A stretch of DNA of 37,368 nt from Methanobacteriota archaeon. Lineage in GTDB: Archaea; Thermoplasmatota; Thermoplasmata; RBG-16-68-12. Below the pieces are notes generated by a model. The model saw only the letters and a program-made list of their open reading frames with translations, ran no database searches and was not told the DNA's origin. Shown here piece after piece: positions 23,918 through 31,009 of this stretch. Location of the stretch: contig VBMN01000075.1 in the NCBI GenBank assembly GCA_005878385.1, positions 1-37,368 on the forward strand. The letters run 5' to 3'. The stretch's first letter is position 1. Each line of letters opens with the position of its first letter. The translations under genes were made by a program, and so were the position numbers.

Positions 23918-23926
23918 CTTAGAAAA
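23918..23926 (-). promoter_or_regulatory. TATA-like box of the helical protein gene
   Basis: TTTTCTAAG on the minus strand, centred about 26 bases before ATG 23895. It supports the shorter start. Confidence 0.4.
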
Positions 23927-24032
23927 ACCTTCGCGCGCGGCCGCGTTCTGTCGAATTCCCTCGAAGGGAGATGCGCGGCTGGAGCACAACGGTCAAATCC
24001 GAGAGCCTCATTGGGCCGAGCCGGCGCACACG

Positions 24033-24773
24033 ATGGCGACCCGTTTCGCATTCTGGCGAAAGATCGAGGAGGACGCTCTCGCGGAGAAGCACGCGCAGCC
24101 GAGTCTCCTCTCCGACTTCATCCTCGGAAGTCAGGATGGACTTGTGAATGTGCTCGGCGTCATCCTCGGCGTGGCGGTCGCGTCCCGAGATATCACGATC
24201 ATCCTCGCGGGGGGCCTTGCGGCGACCTTTGCGGAATCGATCTCCATGGGAGCGGTCGCGTACACATCGACCTTGGCGAGACGGGACCACTACCTGGCCG
24301 AAGTGGAGCGGGAGAAGGAAGAGATGCGGACCTTGCCCGATCTGGAACGACAGGAGATCCGGAACATCCTCGAGCGGTGGGACTTCCACGGGGCCGAGCG
24401 GGAAGAGATGCTCGAGAAGATCGTATCGAAGCCGAAGGCCTGGTTGGAGATGATGATGGCCCACGAGCTGAACTTGGCCCCGGTCGATCCGACCCAAGCC
24501 CAACGCAGCGCGGTCCTGGTTGGCATCGCGGCGATCCTAGGCTCGCTGATCCCCCTCATCCCGTTCATCGTGATCGGCCGGGACATCCTCCTCGGGACCG
24601 CGGTGTCTCTGATCGTCAGCACGCTCGCCTTGTTCTCGATCGGCTGGTGGAAAGCGAGGACGACGATCGGACGCCCGGGCCGCAGCGGGACGCAGATGGC
24701 GATCATCGGGATCGCTTCCGCGCTCGCGGGGTTCGGCATTGCGTATCTGGTGAGCGGCGGCCGCGGCTTGTGA
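24033..24773 (+). CDS. VIT1/CCC1-family metal transporter
   Basis: A 246-residue membrane protein that should move Fe(II) or Mn(II) out of the cytosol. The opening LSDFILGSQDGLVNVLGVILGVAVAS is the family signature TM1, followed by TM2 (LAGGLAATFAESISMGAVAY). A charged metal-binding helical domain at about 85-145 is rich in Glu and Met (EREKEEMRTLPDLERQEI and WLEMMMAHELN). Three further TM helices end the protein. Length is typical for the prokaryotic family. ATG 24033 is chosen because the longer frame from 23802 runs antisense over the neighbouring gene. No clear TATA box is visible. Confidence 0.92.
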   Translation: MATRFAFWRKIEEDALAEKHAQPSLLSDFILGSQDGLVNVLGVILGVAVASRDITIILAGGLAATFAESISMGAVAYTSTLARRDHYLAEVEREKEEMRTLPDLERQEIRNILERWDFHGAEREEMLEKIVSKPKAWLEMMMAHELNLAPVDPTQAQRSAVLVGIAAILGSLIPLIPFIVIGRDILLGTAVSLIVSTLALFSIGWWKARTTIGRPGRSGTQMAIIGIASALAGFGIAYLVSGGRGL

Positions 24774-24827
24774 GAATTCCCGCCGGACGCCCATTCGTTG
24801 TGGCGTCGCAGCCCGGTGCTCGGAAAG

Positions 24828-24834
24828 CCTTTAG
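24828..24834 (+). promoter_or_regulatory. TATA-like box of tRNA-Gly
   Basis: CCTTTAG is centred 31 bases before the first base of the tRNA, the right distance for transcription to begin at or near the mature 5' end. Confidence 0.4.
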
Positions 24835-24861
24835 TCCCCTTCAGGCTTGACGCCCAAAGGC

Positions 24862-24935
24862 GCGCGGGTAGTATAGCCTGGTAGTTACATTGGCTTGCCA
24901 AGCCAATAGCGCGGGTTCAAATCCCGCCCCGCGCA
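24862..24935 (+). tRNA. tRNA-Gly (anticodon GCC)
   Basis: All arms fold by hand. The acceptor GCGCGGG (24862-24868) pairs fully with CCCGCGC (24928-24934), followed by discriminator A. The D arm closes with GTA/TAC. The anticodon stem TTGGC/GCCAA (24890-24894 and 24902-24906) holds a seven-base loop TTGCCAA with anticodon GCC at 24897-24899. The T arm is GCGGG/CCCGC with loop TTCAAAT. It reads GGC and GGU. CCA is not encoded, as usual in archaea. There is no intron. Confidence 0.97.
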
Positions 24936-25115
24936 CTGCCCATGACGAGGACGTGTCCCCTCCCAGCGGCTCTTGGCGTCCGGACTTGCACGCGTGCATT
25001 CGACGAGGGCCGTATCAACCCTGTGAGCAGGTCTCGTGAGAACCCCGTCCAAAGTGTTCAGGTCAAGTGCACTCCCGCAAGGTTGCATCGTACCAGACAA
25101 TCTAGGACGGGCGCC

Positions 25116-25469
25116 ATGTGCGTGTCGGAACGCATGATCCCGACACGACGCGAATCCGGCCAAGTCGCGCGGACGTGTGAAACCCTCCGAGACTACTTGC
25201 TCCGCCACGGTCCGGCGACCGCCCAAGAGTTGCTCGGGATCCTCGCCCTGTCCCGAGCCGCGACGTACCAAGTGATCCGCCGCGCCGCCAGCCGCGGCCT
25301 GATCCGGGCCGTCGCCCACGTGCACTCGGATGGAAATCACGATCCGCTCGCGTGGGACATCGACTCCGAGGACGGCGAATTGCTCTGGCGGCGGAGCGAA
25401 CGACTCCAGGGACGATTCTGCACCTGTCTTCCGAAGAATCCGCGAACCCGGAGGAACTCGGTCTCATGA
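25116..25469 (+). CDS. Small winged-helix DNA-binding protein
   Basis: 117 residues from ATG 25116. The core (about 22-70) reads TCETLRDYLLRHGPATAQELLGILALSRAATYQVIRRAASRGLI, a helix-turn-helix with recognition helix SRAATYQVIRRAASRG followed by the VAHVHSDG wing. It resembles MarR/TrmB-like winged-helix domains. The tail is basic. The frame extends back to 24942, just after the tRNA, but that part lacks protein-like composition; ATG 25134 is another candidate. The stop overlaps the next start by 4 bases (ATGA), so the two genes form an operon. The 180 bases between the tRNA and this gene contain nothing recognisable. Confidence 0.62.
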   Translation: MCVSERMIPTRRESGQVARTCETLRDYLLRHGPATAQELLGILALSRAATYQVIRRAASRGLIRAVAHVHSDGNHDPLAWDIDSEDGELLWRRSERLQGRFCTCLPKNPRTRRNSVS

Positions 25470-25744
25470 AAAAGGACGCTTACCTGGTCGTGTGGTGGAT
25501 GTCGCAGGTGCCGTACGCCGCCGTGTTTGAGAACCGGGTCGCGGCGGAGGCCGCCGCGAGCGTGCGCAACGCCCTCATGGTCACCCTTTCCGGGAGTGAC
25601 GCCAAGGTCGACTCCGTCCTGGACTGGTATCGCCGAGACGACGCGGGCCAACCCATGCCCGCGGAATGGCGGAACATTCTCGGCCAAATCCAGGCCCCAT
25701 GGACGGTGAAGAAACCGCCCGCCCTGAAGGCCGCGGGAGCCTGA
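25466..25744 (+). CDS. Small conserved-looking protein of unknown function
   Basis: A 92-residue soluble protein from ATG 25466 (MKKDAYLVVWWMSQVPYAAV), with a hydrophobic strand, an Ala-rich helix (RVAAEAAASVRNALMVTL) and a DWYRRDDAGQPMPAEW segment. No known motif is seen. It is translationally coupled to the winged-helix gene through a shared ATGA, so it may be its partner or a co-regulated product. A start at 25352 would overlap the upstream gene and is unlikely. Confidence 0.55.
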   Translation: MKKDAYLVVWWMSQVPYAAVFENRVAAEAAASVRNALMVTLSGSDAKVDSVLDWYRRDDAGQPMPAEWRNILGQIQAPWTVKKPPALKAAGA

Positions 25745-25792
25745 TTCCCGCAGGAGGACGCCAACTCGGAGAACCTTATCTACTCTCATCGG

Positions 25793-26479
25793 ATGGCGCC
25801 GACCGGACCCCGAATGAACGGCGAGGCCGAGCGAGACGTCAGCTTCGACGGAGCGACGGCCCGCCTTCGAGGACGCCTGCGCCCTCCGATGGGAGACGCA
25901 TGGGGCGCCCTCGTGATGAGCCACGGCCGCAGCGAGGACATGGGGACACCGCTCCTCGCAGCCCTCGGACAGCGCGCCGCGGACCTGGGTCTCTCGGCCC
26001 TGCGCTTCAACTTCGCGTTCGCAGACGCGGGCTCGGAACCCTCGGGCGGTCACGTGGACGAGATCGCGGACCTGCGGGAGGCCATGGGCTATGTGCGGAC
26101 GACGTCCGGACTCGACACCGTCTTCGTCGCCGGACGTGGCCTCGGGGCATGGGCCGCCGTCGCCGCCGCGACGGACGAGCTGTGTGCGGGCGCCATTCTT
26201 TTGGGCCTCAGCTACACGGGACAACCGGAACGAAGTGTGGCCCTCGAGCGCCTCGAGGAATTCGAGGTCCCGACGCTGGTCCTGGTCGGTTTCGAATCGG
26301 ACCGGACTGACCTGCCTCTTTTGCGAGACCTGGTGGCATCCATGACGAGCGTGAACCTCGAGATTATCGCCGGAGCGGACCACCGACTCAAGGACGCGGC
26401 GGGTCGGACGATGACGGAGGCGGTGCTGATGCCGGTCGAGGCGTGGTTGCATCTCCGCAAGAAGGAGCGGGACGCGTAA
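25793..26479 (+). CDS. Alpha/beta-hydrolase-fold protein lacking the nucleophile Ser
   Basis: About 228 residues of the dienelactone-hydrolase/KANL3-Tex30 type. The first strand pair leads to VMSHGRSEDMG, the oxyanion region. The nucleophile elbow, normally G-x-S-x-G, reads AGRGLGAWAA, with Gly at the Ser position. The acid-loop region (LVGFESDRTD) and a C-terminal His (GADHRLKD) remain. Loss of the Ser argues against ordinary esterase or lipase chemistry and for a binding or regulatory role. TATA-like CTTATCTA (25773-25780) is about 16 bases before ATG 25793 and 37 before ATG 25814, so translation may begin at the latter (MNGEAERD). Confidence 0.78.
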   Translation: MAPTGPRMNGEAERDVSFDGATARLRGRLRPPMGDAWGALVMSHGRSEDMGTPLLAALGQRAADLGLSALRFNFAFADAGSEPSGGHVDEIADLREAMGYVRTTSGLDTVFVAGRGLGAWAAVAAATDELCAGAILLGLSYTGQPERSVALERLEEFEVPTLVLVGFESDRTDLPLLRDLVASMTSVNLEIIAGADHRLKDAAGRTMTEAVLMPVEAWLHLRKKERDA

Positions 26480-26541
26480 CAGCCGAGATCCCTCACGCGC
26501 GGAATGTCCATTCCGCGGCATCCCCATCATTCGGACCGATG

Positions 26542-26549
26542 CGTTTATC
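26542..26549 (+). promoter_or_regulatory. TATA box of the cupredoxin-like gene
   Basis: CGTTTATC is centred about 40 bases before ATG 26585, giving a leader of about 13 bases. Confidence 0.45.
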
Positions 26550-26584
26550 CGGGAAGACCTCCCGTGGCCCGTCCACAGGATGGG

Positions 26585-27148
26585 ATGCCGATGTCAACCC
26601 TCCGTCGAAGAATCCTCGTGGCGGCGAGCCTGGTCTCCTTGCTCCTTGCGACCCTCGAGATCGGGACCCCCGTCGCGGCCGCTCCCAACATCACCTACCA
26701 ATTATACGGGAACCGCAACTCCGGGTGGGGGTTCACGAACAACTCCCTGACCACTCCGGGCCCACCGATCGAAGTCGTTGTCGGGGACAACCTGACCCTG
26801 AATCTCACGTCCCTCGACGGTCGAAGCCATAACTGGTACATCGACTACAACAACAACTCGGTCGTGGACGCGAACGAGACGGGAAGCAGTTCGCCGACGT
26901 TCCGGACGGGCGCGCGGCTGTGGAACTTCACCGTGTCCAACCGCACGGGGACCTTCCCCTATCGGTCTCGGTTCAACGGCGACGGAAACATGTGGGGCAA
27001 CATTACGGTCCTGGGATCTCGGGGCGAACCCGCGCTCACCAACCTCGTGCTGATCGGTGGCGTCGCCATCGCCCTGGTCGGTGTCCTGGCGATCGCCGCG
27101 TTGGCCTATCGCAGACGGAGAGTCCCGCCGGCCCCGCCTCCCGAATGA
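26585..27148 (+). CDS. Secreted, membrane-anchored cupredoxin-like protein
   Basis: 187 residues. A signal peptide (RRRILVAASLVSLLLATLEIG) is followed by an extracellular domain rich in Asn-x-Ser/Thr sites and a C-terminal TM helix (LVLIGGVAIALVGVLAIAAL) with a basic stop-transfer RRRR. The fold resembles cupredoxins: VVVGDNLTLNLTSLDG, SHNWYID at the first His position, and a final FPYRSRFNGDGNMWGNITV. At the usual Cys-x-x-x-x-His-x-x-x-x-Met site the Cys and second His are absent, with only Met kept, so a normal type 1 copper centre is unlikely. ATG 26591 is an alternative start. The thiL gene follows after 67 bases with its own promoter. Confidence 0.75.
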   Translation: MPMSTLRRRILVAASLVSLLLATLEIGTPVAAAPNITYQLYGNRNSGWGFTNNSLTTPGPPIEVVVGDNLTLNLTSLDGRSHNWYIDYNNNSVVDANETGSSSPTFRTGARLWNFTVSNRTGTFPYRSRFNGDGNMWGNITVLGSRGEPALTNLVLIGGVAIALVGVLAIAALAYRRRRVPPAPPPE

Positions 27149-27183
27149 GCCTCCGTCCCACGGCGCGACCGCGAGCCCGGAGC

Positions 27184-27192
27184 CTTCTTACG
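27184..27192 (+). promoter_or_regulatory. TATA-like box of thiL
   Basis: CTTCTTACG is centred 28 bases before GTG 27216. It selects that GTG as the start of a leaderless message. Confidence 0.4.
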
Positions 27193-27215
27193 CCGAGGGC
27201 CCATCCACTCCGTTC

Positions 27216-28202
27216 GTGACGCGCCTCTCCGACATCGGCGAGCGCGGAGCGATCGAGATCCTCTCCCGGATCTACGACCGCGGACAGCCGGTCGGCCTCG
27301 GACAGGACTGCGGCGTCGTGGACTGGGGGGACGACTACCTGGTCGTGACGACGGACGTCGTGAATCAGAAGATGCACATCCCCGCAGGGGCGACCCCGAG
27401 CCAGATCGGATGGTATGCGACCGCCGTGAACCTGAGCGACATCGCAGCCGCCGGGGCGCGACCTCTCGGATTCGTCGCGGCGCTCTCGATGCCCGCCGAC
27501 ACCGACGTCGAGTTCCTCCGCGGCCTCGCGCAGGGAATGGAAGAGTGCGTGCGTGAGTTCGGCATCGCGGTCCTCGGGGGCGATACGAAGGAGTCGCCGC
27601 TCCTGTCGATCGCGGGGACTGCCTTCGGCCGCGTGCGGAAGGACCGGATCCTCCTGCGGACCGGCGCGAAGCCGGGAGACGCGATCGTGGTCACCGGGGA
27701 CCTCGGTCGAGCGGGGCATGCGGCGAAGGTCTTGGAGCAGCCGACCGCGCTCCGGTCGGACGCGCTGAACGACTTGCTCCGACCGTATCCGCGGATCGCG
27801 GAGGGCATGGTCCTCTCCGAGTCCGGCGCCGCCACCAGCTGCATGGACCTCTCTGATGGACTGGGCGTGAGCCTCGCGCAGCTCGCATCGATGACGCGCC
27901 TATCGTACCAGATCGAGTGGGACGCGCTCCCGCTGTACCGCGGCCTCACCGCATTGCCGCCGGCGGTCTCGAAGGAGGTCGCACTCTACTACGGAGGCGA
28001 CTACGAACTCCTGGCCACGATCCGCGCGGATGCGATCGGCGCCCTCCTGGAGCGTTGGCCCACCACGGCCCCTCGCGGGCAGCGTCTCACCGTGATCGGA
28101 AAGGTGGCCGCCTCCGGCGGGAACGTCCTGATCACGAAGACCGGGAGGGAACCTCTCCTGGGAAAGGGCTGGGAGCACTTCCGTTCTTCCGCGATTCGGT
28201 AA
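27216..28202 (+). CDS. thiL: Thiamine-monophosphate kinase
   Basis: A 328-residue member of the PurM/AIR-synthase superfamily that phosphorylates thiamine phosphate to thiamine diphosphate with ATP. The N-terminal RLSDIGERGAIEIL is characteristic. GQDCGVV takes the place of the usual G-D-D-A Mg-binding segment, followed by TTDVVNQKMHI and AVNLSDIAAAGARPLGF with the metal-binding Asp. Later signatures are VLGGDTKES, CMDLSDGLGVSLAQLA and YYGGDYELLATI. The GTG at 27216 gives the usual family length and lies 28 bases after a TATA-like box. The longer frame from 27057 runs into the preceding gene and is rejected. amrS follows after 42 bases with a separate TATA box. Confidence 0.93.
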   Translation: MTRLSDIGERGAIEILSRIYDRGQPVGLGQDCGVVDWGDDYLVVTTDVVNQKMHIPAGATPSQIGWYATAVNLSDIAAAGARPLGFVAALSMPADTDVEFLRGLAQGMEECVREFGIAVLGGDTKESPLLSIAGTAFGRVRKDRILLRTGAKPGDAIVVTGDLGRAGHAAKVLEQPTALRSDALNDLLRPYPRIAEGMVLSESGAATSCMDLSDGLGVSLAQLASMTRLSYQIEWDALPLYRGLTALPPAVSKEVALYYGGDYELLATIRADAIGALLERWPTTAPRGQRLTVIGKVAASGGNVLITKTGREPLLGKGWEHFRSSAIR

Positions 28203-28211
28203 CCTATTCCC

Positions 28212-28222
28212 AAAGTATTTTG
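28212..28222 (+). promoter_or_regulatory. TATA box of the intein-containing amrS gene
   Basis: AAAGTATTTTG is centred 28 bases before ATG 28245, consistent with a leaderless message. A second ATG two codons on (28251) is an alternative start. Confidence 0.5.
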
Positions 28223-28244
28223 CCCCGGGACGGGCAGTGTCCCG

Positions 28245-29894
28245 ATGACGATGATCACGGAGAAGGAAGTCCTCGACGTCCGCGAGCCGCCGGGCCGGGC
28301 GATGGGCAAGGTCGCGGAGCTGTGGAAGCCCGTCGAGGGGACGAACAAGATCATGTGCACCGCGTGCGCGCGGTACTGCAAGATCGGCGAAGGTCAGGTC
28401 GGCCTCTGCGGGATCCGCGGCGTGCACGAGGGCAAGCTTTGGCTCTACGTGTATGGCCGTGTCATCACGGGCCACGTTGATCCGATTGAGAAGAAACCGG
28501 TGTCGCACTATCGGCCTGGATCGAAGATCTTCAGCATCGCGACGACCGGGTGTAACTGGCTTTGCCATCCGGCGGGAACTGCAATCCTGATGGCAGATGG
28601 GGATACTCGTGCCGTGGAGGAGGTCCGTCCAGGAGACGCCCTCTGGTCCGTAAACAAAAGGCTCGATCCGATTCTCGGTATGGTAACGGGAGCAGGCAGT
28701 CGAAAAGCCGAGACGTTCAGAGTGGCGGTGGAAGGAATTTCGAATCCGCTCCTTGCGACCGGAGATCATCCCGTCCTCTCGAATTCCGGGTGGTGTAAAG
28801 TCAAAGAGCTACGGGCCGGAGTGAAGGTCCTTGCGTCCGCTGAGATAGCCGAATTTACCACGGGCCAGGACAAGCCCCCGGTCCTCGACACCCACTCGCG
28901 GCGATTTCATTCCGGCGCCACGGCGGGATACAAACGATTAATCCATACGAGAGTCGATGTCGCGCCTCAACTCACTTGGAAAGAAGTCAAGGCCATCCGT
29001 TCCGAGGGGTCGGACGAACAAGTCTACAGCTTCGAATGTATTCAATCTCACACATATATTGCTAATGGTATCACATTACATAATTGTAGGTACTGCCAAA
29101 ATGCTGACATCTCGCAGCGACGTAAGGTGGAAGGCATCGAGGTTGAACCGCAAGACGTTGTTCGCATGACCCTCGAACAAGGCTGCCAGGGCCTCGCCTA
29201 CACCTACAATCAGCCGACGATCTTCATCGAGTTCGCCCGCGATATCGGCATGCGCGCACGTAAGGCAGGCCTCATCAACATCTTCGTTTCGAACGGTTAC
29301 GACACACCGGAGACGGTCGCGGAGATGCCGAAGTTCCTCGACTGCGTCACCGTGGACTTCAAAGGCTCCGGGGAGACGAATTTCGTCCGGAAGTACATCA
29401 ACATCCCGAACGCGGAGCCGATTTTCCAGACCCTCCTCGACACCCGCGACACGAAGAAGATCCACATCGAGATCACGGACCTGATCGTCCCGCAGGTCGG
29501 CGACGACCTCGGGGCCGCGCGGAAGCTCTCAAAGTGGGTGTACGATAATCTCGGCCCCGATACGCCGATCCACTTCCTCCGGTTCCACCCCGACTACAAG
29601 ATGATGGAGTTCCCGTGGACCCCGGTCGAGACACTGGAGAAACACTGCACGGTCGCGAAGGAGGAAGGTCTGAAATACGTCTACATCGGGAACGTGTCGG
29701 GCCATCGCCTCGAGAACACGTACTGTCCTGGGTGCAACGCGATCGCGATCAAGCGGTACGGGTTCGACATCACGGGCTGGTATCTCGACAAAGACAACAA
29801 GTGCAAGAAGTGCGGGTATAAGCTCGCGATCTTCGGTCGCCTCGAGCAGACGGCAAAGGAAAACCGCTTCTACAGCGTCCTGTACCACCGTTAG
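28245..29894 (+). CDS. amrS: AmmeMemoRadiSam-system radical SAM enzyme, interrupted by an intein
   Basis: 549 residues as encoded, 375 after removal of a 174-residue intein. The host protein is AmrS, the radical SAM member of the AmmeMemoRadiSam group, related to pyruvate formate-lyase activases. The N-terminal Cys cluster is CTACARYCKIGEG...GLCG. SHYRPGSKIFSIATTGCNWL leads into the [4Fe-4S] motif, which after splicing reads GCNWLCRYCQN (CxxxCxxC). GLAYTYNQPTIF and VTVDFKGSGE are TIM-barrel landmarks. A C-terminal zinc-ribbon-like part has CPGC and CKKC. The biological reaction is not established; AmrA (AMMECR1) and AmrB (Memo) partners are not in this window. Without splicing the first and second cluster Cys are 175 residues apart, so the precursor should be inactive. 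Confidence 0.95.
   Translation: MTMITEKEVLDVREPPGRAMGKVAELWKPVEGTNKIMCTACARYCKIGEGQVGLCGIRGVHEGKLWLYVYGRVITGHVDPIEKKPVSHYRPGSKIFSIATTGCNWLCHPAGTAILMADGDTRAVEEVRPGDALWSVNKRLDPILGMVTGAGSRKAETFRVAVEGISNPLLATGDHPVLSNSGWCKVKELRAGVKVLASAEIAEFTTGQDKPPVLDTHSRRFHSGATAGYKRLIHTRVDVAPQLTWKEVKAIRSEGSDEQVYSFECIQSHTYIANGITLHNCRYCQNADISQRRKVEGIEVEPQDVVRMTLEQGCQGLAYTYNQPTIFIEFARDIGMRARKAGLINIFVSNGYDTPETVAEMPKFLDCVTVDFKGSGETNFVRKYINIPNAEPIFQTLLDTRDTKKIHIEITDLIVPQVGDDLGAARKLSKWVYDNLGPDTPIHFLRFHPDYKMMEFPWTPVETLEKHCTVAKEEGLKYVYIGNVSGHRLENTYCPGCNAIAIKRYGFDITGWYLDKDNKCKKCGYKLAIFGRLEQTAKENRFYSVLYHR
28563..29084 (+). mobile_element. Mini-intein within amrS, no homing endonuclease
   Basis: 174 codons in frame with amrS. 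It begins with Cys1 in CHPAGTAILMADGDTRAVEE (block A), has TGDH at residues 66-69 (block B Thr-x-x-His), and ends VYSFECIQSHTYIANGI then TLHN (blocks F and G) with His163, penultimate His173 and terminal Asn174. The first extein residue is Cys. All residues needed for class 1 splicing are present; the common block F Asp is Ser156. There is no LAGLIDADG or other endonuclease domain in the middle. The last part is AT-rich (12 of 40 bases G or C at 29041-29080), unlike the GC-rich host gene, which suggests a foreign origin. Confidence 0.93.
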
Positions 29895-29907
29895 TCGCGG
29901 AATAAGA

Positions 29908-29917
29908 GATAAATAAC
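29908..29917 (+). promoter_or_regulatory. TATA box of the second roadblock gene
   Basis: GATAAATAAC lies about 42 bases before TTG 29954. This leaves a short leader with GGAGGGA six bases before the TTG, so the TTG start is well supported. Confidence 0.5.
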
Positions 29918-29953
29918 CTGGGCTGCATCGCGAGGCGATTCGGAGGGAATCCT

Positions 29954-30316
29954 TTGGCCGTGGCGGTCGAAGCGCTGCGCAAATTACTACACGACTTCAA
30001 CGCCCGGACCGGCTCGAAGATGTCCGCGATCGTCTCCCGCTCCGGAGTCCCCGTCGCGTGGGTCCTGCCGGACGACGCCCAGGTCGACAACTTCGCGACG
30101 ATGGCGGCGACCTTGCTCGGCGCCCTCGAAGTGATCTATGCGACGATGAAGGCGAACCCGCCGACCCACGTGACCGTCGAATCGGAGGGTGGGATCTTGT
30201 CCGTGCGCGAGGTGACCGGAAAGATGTTTTTTGTCGCGATGGCGGAGAGGCGATCTCCGGCCCTCGTGAGGGCGATCGACGAAGTGATCGCGAAGGCGAA
30301 GGGTCTGACGAGCTAG
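29954..30316 (+). CDS. Roadblock/LC7 domain protein
   Basis: A 120-residue single roadblock domain. The first helix is VEALRKLLHDFNA, then MSAIVSRSGVPVAWVL for the paired strands with the S-x-x-G turn, a long helix (FATMAATLLGALEVIYATM), strands THVTVESEGGILSVREV and MFFVAM, and the last helix ALVRAIDEVIAKAKG. It is predicted to dimerise and to regulate a small GTPase or a motility or surface process; no GTPase is nearby. It starts at TTG 29954 with a Shine-Dalgarno GGAGGGA, and has its own TATA box after amrS. The TAG stop interlocks through CTAG with that of the convergent PAP2 gene. Its sequence is clearly diverged from the roadblock protein at 775. Confidence 0.85.
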   Translation: MAVAVEALRKLLHDFNARTGSKMSAIVSRSGVPVAWVLPDDAQVDNFATMAATLLGALEVIYATMKANPPTHVTVESEGGILSVREVTGKMFFVAMAERRSPALVRAIDEVIAKAKGLTS

Positions 30317-30930
30317 GCGCTGCGGGACCGCCGCGGGAGGTGGGGGATCGCTTCCACGATTCGCGCTCGCACGCGTTGATAAGCTCCGACGCGACGGCTC
30401 AGGATTTCGATGAGGACCGCGAAACCGATCCCGACCACCGCGCCCCCGAGCACGTCGGATGGCCAGTGGAGGCCCAGGTAGACGCGACTGATTCCCGCCA
30501 GGACCGCAAAGGCGCCCGCGGGGATGGCGAGCCGCCAACGGAATCGAATCGTCAGGAAGGCCGCGACCGCAAAGGCCCGGGATGCGTGTCCGCTCGGGAA
30601 CGCGGGGTCGAACTCCGCGGAGCATCGATACCCCCCGAGCGTATTCACATTCGCGAGCGCATCGCAGGGCCGGGGCCGATCGACGAGGTACTTGATCCCT
30701 TCCGAGACGACGATCGTGATGGCGAGAATCAGAAGGACGTCGAACGTGGCGGTCCGCAGGCCCCGCCACCACAGCGGGACGGCCACGAGGAAGATCACGT
30801 AGACGCCACTGAGAATCGTGAAGAAAATCATGATTCGGTCGAGAGTCGGATCCGCGCCGGCGAGGTTCACGGCACGGAAGATCACTTCGTCCAGACCCGG
30901 CGAGGTCGAGAGGGTGGCGAAGAGGTGCAC
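30313..30930 (-). CDS. PAP2-family membrane phosphatase
   Basis: A 205-residue polytopic membrane protein with about five or six TM helices. The three acid-phosphatase motifs are present: KYLVDRPRP (K-x6-RP), FPSGHASRA (PSGH) and SRVYLGLHWPSD (SR-x5-H-x3-D). The active site faces outward and removes phosphate from lipid phosphates such as prenyl diphosphates or phosphatidic-acid-like lipids; the exact substrate is unknown. It starts at GTG 30930, with a minus-strand CTTTAACCG centred 27 bases upstream, so probably leaderless. Between it and the next gene, 79 bases serve as a divergent promoter region. Confidence 0.9.
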   Translation of the reverse strand: MHLFATLSTSPGLDEVIFRAVNLAGADPTLDRIMIFFTILSGVYVIFLVAVPLWWRGLRTATFDVLLILAITIVVSEGIKYLVDRPRPCDALANVNTLGGYRCSAEFDPAFPSGHASRAFAVAAFLTIRFRWRLAIPAGAFAVLAGISRVYLGLHWPSDVLGGAVVGIGFAVLIEILSRRVGAYQRVRARIVEAIPHLPRRSRSA

Positions 30931-30951
30931 CTGCCTGGATAGAACGGATTC

Positions 30952-30960
30952 CGGTTAAAG
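30952..30960 (-). promoter_or_regulatory. TATA-like box of the PAP2 gene
   Basis: CTTTAACCG on the minus strand, centred about 27 bases before GTG 30930. On the plus strand the same bases (GGTTAAAG) may serve the divergent glycosylase gene, about 53 bases away. Confidence 0.4.
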
Positions 30961-31009
30961 GGCGACGCCACGGGAAGTCTCTTGGCCTCCGTCCGCATCG
31001 TCTTCCGCC

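Noticed and set aside
24862-24935. Integration site of a mobile element at tRNA-Gly
   Set aside because: No integrase gene, no duplicated tRNA 3' end and no phage-like gene is seen downstream.
27057-27215. N-terminal extension of thiL
   Set aside because: It overlaps the cupredoxin-like gene, looks non-coding, and a TATA-like box 28 bases before GTG 27216 marks the true start.
28563-29084. Inserted segment as a native AmrS domain or a frame disruption
   Set aside because: It is in frame, has all intein block residues, and removal exactly rebuilds the CxxxCxxC motif, so neither a domain insertion nor a pseudogene fits.
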